DNA from: Rhizobacter sp. Root1238
GTDB taxonomy: Bacteria > Pseudomonadota > Gammaproteobacteria > Burkholderiales > Burkholderiaceae_C
Length of the DNA: 51,014 bases
NCBI RefSeq assembly: GCF_001425825.1
Contig: NZ_LMDM01000021.1
Span: forward strand, 1 to 51,014
Direction: 5' to 3'
Below the pieces are notes generated by a model, which made no database searches, had not been told where the DNA came from, and worked only from the letters and a program-made list of their open reading frames with translations. The position numbers were made by a program, and so were the translations under genes. Below, piece after piece: positions 47,601 to 51,014 of this stretch; position 1 is the stretch's first letter, and every line of letters starts with the position of its first letter.

Positions 47601-47670
47601 GCGTGTTCCGCGGTATCCGCGTCGACTTCGAGGTCCTCCTGATGACGAACACCTGCTGCGTCGATTCCAT
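44662..47670 (-). CDS. Large uncharacterised helical protein, 1002 residues
   Basis: A 1002-residue protein from ATG 47670 (GAGGGG upstream). Residues 1-100 are basic and disordered, with a threefold NTPP repeat encoded by a 12-bp tandem repeat. Residues 100-1002 are almost entirely helical, with repeated LL/AA-rich pairs (LRIARHLRLLIDCGLV, VRVLLKHLMGSDMF, DLLYRLLGAERVHP) suggesting HEAT/ARM-like solenoids. A Gly cluster lies at about 227-236. No TM, signal peptide or known motif. A disordered basic N-terminus with a helical-repeat body is also seen in some type III effectors, but no secretion evidence is visible. Confidence 0.65.
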   Translation of the reverse strand: MESTQQVFVIRRTSKSTRIPRNTPPNTPPNTPREPAEKHRAQCDGSRQFLKRFRLTLAPSHEGVDPTVRNTLPERVHGNALQPAQATEPRRAQTMESNAGSTPGWSLLASMLKGSPTTGGLQKSISSALACAGDAAQFIAEADDCLKQARELSVRGALDVASQCRLGDLLHHCRVVQELLVPENPDPLTDLIHGLLDVAEFDPQQQNAAKLAAARQILGQLERRGGDGGGGGIGIGLARTKVGELEAKVNGRKARQVSAALQRWGLTHWQIDDCLRDEDALGAFIRASDALALQPEFERGSDGKPRVAGFAPIVAVSSADVAEMASAVAAQDTHPLAVQLLAAHALSRSLVDEDDGGFDRLLRLCATLWRQAGADDVSKRTLLRIARHLRLLIDCGLVCGEGQARNATRLLEEISLPSLEGRPMRLDDLASVGHVLQAAASNEWFACRRTSILRVAADVASDGAGWGREAIEQAVRCCDKAVAGRWHPEFLATLAERRDQGAIKAACSRLLAAGFPFTIVRTSGSSAVSWEADLSRREPGFTWARHGDAFMAFAHARLDQSSEMDPAEMQQWFDIVRVDRRLQHSKDRATLLALAVRAIGRSKELLDGIALREGLDKLALEPRTVHAAIARCGVDALESSVQLAAHKLVRPESNTVRVLLKHLMGSDMFNRAAASVPGRRMLDDLLVRVMADPMLLERRPVRDLLYRLLGAERVHPASRALHPVLFETLARSDKQVGPAVLECLLLLPLHERQQRAETIGFEPPRDLSFLFVPGGRVGQGGIGELLRRMGEIEPDRRLRIAALGAAMADSLGASERASSRNPNNAPLADGLLLLHEALPGAASADGREQAQHLVDIVRLTLRLIRERPGEASRAFFRLFPPLSDPAEVESVITSQGGRAISSEGRAIRSKGEPGLFAFAALLTCLYLIEDKPLPVADSFEAASLARLMCAALWFDAGCGLRCRQQLDRARQHAHRVQHWLLAPSWFSALRTELSEASATMSG
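47578..47613. repeat. Threefold 12-bp tandem repeat in the 1002-residue gene
   Basis: Units CGTGTTCGGCGG, GGTGTTCGGCGG and CGTGTTCCGCGG encode the NTPP-type repeats near the N-terminus. The length could vary by slippage without a frameshift. Confidence 0.8.
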
Positions 47671-47758
47671 CCGCCACCCCTCGCGCGTTCAACAAGCCGA
47701 TGAGTGCCTGCATCGCTGCGATGGTTCCATCGGATGGCGAATCACCGCTCCACGCGGC

Positions 47759-49180
47759 TCACTCCGTCCCCTTCTCCTGCCCTGGCCCCTTCAACAGCGA
47801 CCACGCCATCGCCGCCATCAGCGCGACGCCCGCCACCAGCGCGCCCCACAACCACGCGCGCGACAGGTCCGGCTGCACCGCGGGCATCGGCACCGACGCC
47901 GCCTTCACCACCGCTCCCACCGGTGATGGCGGCGTCGTCTCATCGGCCTGCAACACCGCCCGGTCGGCCGGCAGCAAGTCGCCGCTGCGGCGTGCAGGCA
48001 TCAGTTCGGCCAGCGTCATCGACGGCGCGGCGGCCGCCGGTTCGACCCACGCGGTGCGGTACGGCGCCGCACCACGCGCCAGCATCACCAGCGTTCGCGG
48101 GCGCACGCCGATGCGCAGCCGCGGCGGCTGCGTGCCGAGCTGCGCGACGCCGCCGGCCACCTGCAGCCGCAGCTGCGGGTGCACCGCGCCATCCAGGTGC
48201 TGCACCGGCGAGCGCGATTCGCCGGTCGGCAGGCGCAGCCACCAGACGCTGCCCTCGGCCAGCGGCTGCCAGCCCGGCTCGGGCGCCGGCAGCGGCGGAA
48301 TGCGCTTGTCGCGCAGCGCGTGCAGGTTGTGGTGCAGGCTGTGGTGCAGGTGCCGGCGCAACCCGTGCCGGTGCGACTGCTGCAGCGGCGCCCCCTCGCC
48401 GCGCGCCAACCAGCCGACCTGCGCCACCGTGTTCGCATCGTGCGGCAACACCTCCACCGCCTCCAGCGCCACCGCCGGCAGCGCGTAGTCGCAATGCTGC
48501 GCATCGCAGCCGGTCGGCGCGATCGGCTCGCTCCATTGCAGCGCGGGCTGCGGCCACTGCAAGGTGGCCGTCGTGACCTCGGCACCGGTCAGCTCGGGCA
48601 CCGGGCCGCTGCCGAGGCTGCGCAAGCGGAGGTAGGTCGCACGCACGCCGCCCAGTTCGAGCACGCTGCTGTCCAGCCGCTGCCCCTGGTGCTGCAACGC
48701 CACCAGCTGCACCTCGCTGCGCACGGTGCGCCAGTGCGTCAGGTCCTCGCTCGCCTCCACCGCCACCGGATAGACGCCGTTCGCGCGGTCGGGCAGCGCG
48801 AGCGCCACCTCCATCACGGCGCCCTTCGCGCCCCGCAGGTCCAGCACCCAGCCGCGCGGCGTGTCGTCGGGCGCGTCCTTCTTCGCGGGCTTCGGTGCCG
48901 GCAGCTTGAAGACCGGCACGCTGCCGGTGGCCAGGCTTTGCTGCGCCGGCGCGGCATCGGCCCAGGCGTACGGCAGCGGCTCGCCGAGCGCGTTGCGCAG
49001 TTGCAGCCCGCGCAGGTCGGTCGTGCCGGCCTGCACCTGCCACGCGAGCGGCAGTTCGAGCGTGTAGTACGGCCCGACCCCTTCGAGCCGCAGCACGCTC
49101 GACGGCGCGGCGGCCACCGCGGCCACCGTCAGCGCGGCGGCTGCCGACACCGCCGCCATCGCCAGCCGGTTCGTCTTCAT
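47759..49180 (-). CDS. DUF3999-family exported protein
   Basis: A 473-residue protein. A signal peptide (LAMAAVSAAAALTVAAVAAA) is followed by a mostly beta exported region and one C-terminal TM helix (about 447-465: AWLWGALVAGVALMAAMAW) with a short charged tail. The layout and its position directly after a DUF2339 gene are typical of DUF3999. A His cluster at about 270-287 (HRHGLRRHLHHSLHHNLH) has eight His in 18 residues and could bind metal. The function of the family is unknown. The ATG overlaps the stop of the DUF2339 gene (ATGA). Confidence 0.85.
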   Translation of the reverse strand: MKTNRLAMAAVSAAAALTVAAVAAAPSSVLRLEGVGPYYTLELPLAWQVQAGTTDLRGLQLRNALGEPLPYAWADAAPAQQSLATGSVPVFKLPAPKPAKKDAPDDTPRGWVLDLRGAKGAVMEVALALPDRANGVYPVAVEASEDLTHWRTVRSEVQLVALQHQGQRLDSSVLELGGVRATYLRLRSLGSGPVPELTGAEVTTATLQWPQPALQWSEPIAPTGCDAQHCDYALPAVALEAVEVLPHDANTVAQVGWLARGEGAPLQQSHRHGLRRHLHHSLHHNLHALRDKRIPPLPAPEPGWQPLAEGSVWWLRLPTGESRSPVQHLDGAVHPQLRLQVAGGVAQLGTQPPRLRIGVRPRTLVMLARGAAPYRTAWVEPAAAAPSMTLAELMPARRSGDLLPADRAVLQADETTPPSPVGAVVKAASVPMPAVQPDLSRAWLWGALVAGVALMAAMAWSLLKGPGQEKGTE

Positions 49181-51014
49181 GCGGCCACCTCGCCTTCGGC
49201 CACCGCCGCCGCGCGCCGCGGTGGCACCGGCGCAAAGTAGCCGACCACCAGCAGCAGCACGCCGACCACGATGAAGGACACGATGCGGTACAGCCCGCCC
49301 TGGTCGGCCAGCTCGACGAAGAACAGCTTCAGCACCACCACGCCCAGCAGGCCCGCGCCGACGATCCACACGGTGCGCATCGCGCGCCGGTGGCCGAGCA
49401 GCATCAGCCCGACGCCAACCAGCGACCACGCGACCGACAGCATCGCCTGCGTCAGCGTCGATTCGAACAGCGAGGCCTCGTCCCACGGCACGCCGGCCGC
49501 ATGGTGGGCGAGCCGCAGCACCAGGCCGGTGCCGACCGCGAACGCACTCAGGCCCAGCACGCCACGCACCACGGCCGGCGGCACCTGGTCGCGCACCGCC
49601 TGCGGCAGCGCCCGCCCCCACAGCGCGAGCACCAGCAGCGCCAGGCACAGGCCGATCTCCAGCGGATTGAGCAGCGGCAGGTACGGCAGCGGCGCGGCCG
49701 TGCCGTCATGCGCATTCGCCGCCCACACCCACAGCAGCAGGACGAGCGCGAGCGGCGCGGCGCCGGCCACCAGGTAGGCGTCGCGGAAATCCGCGACCGG
49801 CCAGCGGCGCAGCACCGCCGGCCGCGTCAGCGCGAACACCGCGGCGGCGATCACCGGCACCCAGCCGAGCACGCGCCAGGCCGAGCCGGGCTCGCTGGCA
49901 TCGGCCAGGTGCTGTGCCAGCTCGGTCGACGCCAGCCCGACGAACAGCCACAGCCCGAGCACATGCAGCGCCTGCAGCGGCCAGCCGCCGAACCAGCCGG
50001 CCTGCCGGCGCAGCAACAGCCCGTGCCACAGCAAGGCCACCGGCCACGCGAGCCAGCCGAGGTGGGCCGACGGCGTGAGCTCGAGCGCCGCCATGCCGAG
50101 CGCGACCAGCACCAGGGCCGGCAACGTCAGTGCGGTGGCCTGCCCGAGCACGCGCCAGTCGCGCCAGGCCGCGAGCATCGTCGCGAGCAGCGAACTCGCG
50201 ACCACGCAGCCGACCATCGCGGCCGGCCAGCCGTGCAGCGCCTGGGCCTGTCGCAGCAGGTGCAGCACCTGCGGCACCAGCATCAGGCTCCACCACGCGA
50301 GCGACCAGCCGACGATGCCCCATTGCACGACCGCCTGCCGCGTCCATGCGAGCGCCGGGCTCGAAGCCGGCCGTGCCGCACGCTGCAACGCATCGCCGGC
50401 CAGCAGCCCGGTCAGCGCGAGGCCGAGCGGCAGCCCCAGGCCGAGGCCGCCGAACGGCGCGTCGGCGAGCAGGTCGGGCCCGAACGCCAGCGTCGCGATG
50501 GCCGCGCCCACCTGCAGCAGCAGCCAGCCGAGCGCCAGCGCCGGGTGCGCGATGCGCAAGCCGAGCCACAGCGCGCCAACGCCCAGCCACGGCCACACCA
50601 GCGCCGCACGCTCTGCCGGCAACACGCACAGCAGCCCGAGCGCCACCACCGCCAGCCCGGCCAGCAAGGCCGCGCCGCTCGCCAGCGACCAGCGCGGCAA
50701 CCCGTCGCGCTCGTCCAGCGCTCGCAGTTGCGCACGCAGCTCCAGCCACGCGGTGGCCAGCAGGCTGCCGCCGACCAGCAGGGCCGCGACCAGCCCCGGC
50801 CAGCCGTCGCGCGGCGCGTTCCCGGGGTCGAGGTGCAACGAACCCGCCAGGCCGGCCAGCGCGACCAGGTGCAAGGCGCCCGCGCACGCCGCCAGCACGC
50901 GCAGCGCAAAGCGGTGAGACAGCGCGGCCAGCACCAGCGCGAGCAGCGCCGTCGCGACCGAGGCCCACAGCGGTACCAGCAGCATCCCGCCCGGCAGTGC
51001 CGCCGCCGCGGCGG
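49177..51014 (-). CDS. DUF2339-family multi-pass membrane protein, 5' end outside window
   Basis: The frame is open to the right edge, so the N-terminus is missing. The visible 600+ residues hold about 20 hydrophobic helices rich in Leu/Ala/Trp (such as VVALGLLCVLPAERAALVWP, and GAGLLGVVVLKLFFVELADQ near the end). The last segment, KLFFVELADQGGLYRIVSFI, is a DUF2339 hallmark. These are very large inner-membrane proteins of unknown function, often paired with DUF3999 as here. Translation is coupled to that gene by a four-base overlap. Confidence 0.88.
   Translation of the reverse strand, partial: AAAAALPGGMLLVPLWASVATALLALVLAALSHRFALRVLAACAGALHLVALAGLAGSLHLDPGNAPRDGWPGLVAALLVGGSLLATAWLELRAQLRALDERDGLPRWSLASGAALLAGLAVVALGLLCVLPAERAALVWPWLGVGALWLGLRIAHPALALGWLLLQVGAAIATLAFGPDLLADAPFGGLGLGLPLGLALTGLLAGDALQRAARPASSPALAWTRQAVVQWGIVGWSLAWWSLMLVPQVLHLLRQAQALHGWPAAMVGCVVASSLLATMLAAWRDWRVLGQATALTLPALVLVALGMAALELTPSAHLGWLAWPVALLWHGLLLRRQAGWFGGWPLQALHVLGLWLFVGLASTELAQHLADASEPGSAWRVLGWVPVIAAAVFALTRPAVLRRWPVADFRDAYLVAGAAPLALVLLLWVWAANAHDGTAAPLPYLPLLNPLEIGLCLALLVLALWGRALPQAVRDQVPPAVVRGVLGLSAFAVGTGLVLRLAHHAAGVPWDEASLFESTLTQAMLSVAWSLVGVGLMLLGHRRAMRTVWIVGAGLLGVVVLKLFFVELADQGGLYRIVSFIVVGVLLLVVGYFAPVPPRRAAAVAEGEVAA

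Noticed and set aside
47578-47613. Possible CRISPR or satellite array
   Set aside because: Only three 12-bp units without spacers, inside a coding frame. No CRISPR array was seen anywhere in the window.

Overview
The window is high-G+C DNA with almost every strand covered by long antisense shadow frames. It most resembles a betaproteobacterium of the order Burkholderiales (Rubrivivax/Leptothrix/Piscinibacter-like). That placement is inferred from gene content: PEP-CTERM proteins, an NfeD/QmcA pair, MipA/OmpV beside a two-component system, a PA0069-type radical SAM protein and a CTGT-N8-ACAG SOS box. No marker gene was used.

Layout. 1-2360 (-): 5' part of an RHS/YD-repeat gene that runs off the left edge and is frameshifted by a 67-bp tandem duplication. 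2566-7011: a divergent organosulfur block, with a four-module rhodanese and a Gln-type thiol dioxygenase on the minus strand facing an SsuD-like flavin monooxygenase and an SsuA-like binding protein. 7021-10079 (-): a large PLP Orn/Lys/Arg decarboxylase, translationally coupled to a small exported protein. 10222-11617 (+): NfeD plus the stomatin homologue QmcA. 11679-11769: tRNA-Ser(GGA), followed by a gene-poor decayed segment up to 14867. This segment holds a two-copy 98-bp repeat, partial copies of the tRNA 3' end and of the right boundary, a transposase remnant, a gene stub and a few small exported or membrane proteins.

14868-17981: a histidine kinase/response regulator pair divergent from a MipA/OmpV porin-like gene, with hexamer direct repeats at 11-bp spacing between them. 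18646-24544 (+): a secreted beta/gamma-crystallin plus metzincin protein, a chemotaxis receptor and a Hanks-type kinase with a repeat-containing C-terminus. 24557-25635 (-): MgtC-like and VanX/DdpX-like genes. 25822-28280 (+): two tandem HAF-repeat PEP-CTERM proteins. 28201-32249: a LysE exporter and a divergent pair of c-di-GMP enzymes.

32283-40335 is the most notable region. A signal-less HtrA-like trypsin and a Trypco1 (trypsin-co-occurring domain) protein run convergently into a CHAT protease and nSTAND1 NTPase/WD-like operon. The four together look like an NTP-dependent conflict (defence or programmed death) system. The right part, 40560-51014, holds a CDF transporter, an SOS-boxed radical SAM protein, an SDR oxidoreductase, two uncharacterised proteins (one of 1002 residues), and a DUF2339/DUF3999 envelope pair that continues past the right edge.

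Coordinates include stop codons. Starts were chosen by ribosome-binding sequences, overlaps and signal peptides where possible. All functional calls come from reading motifs, without database searches.
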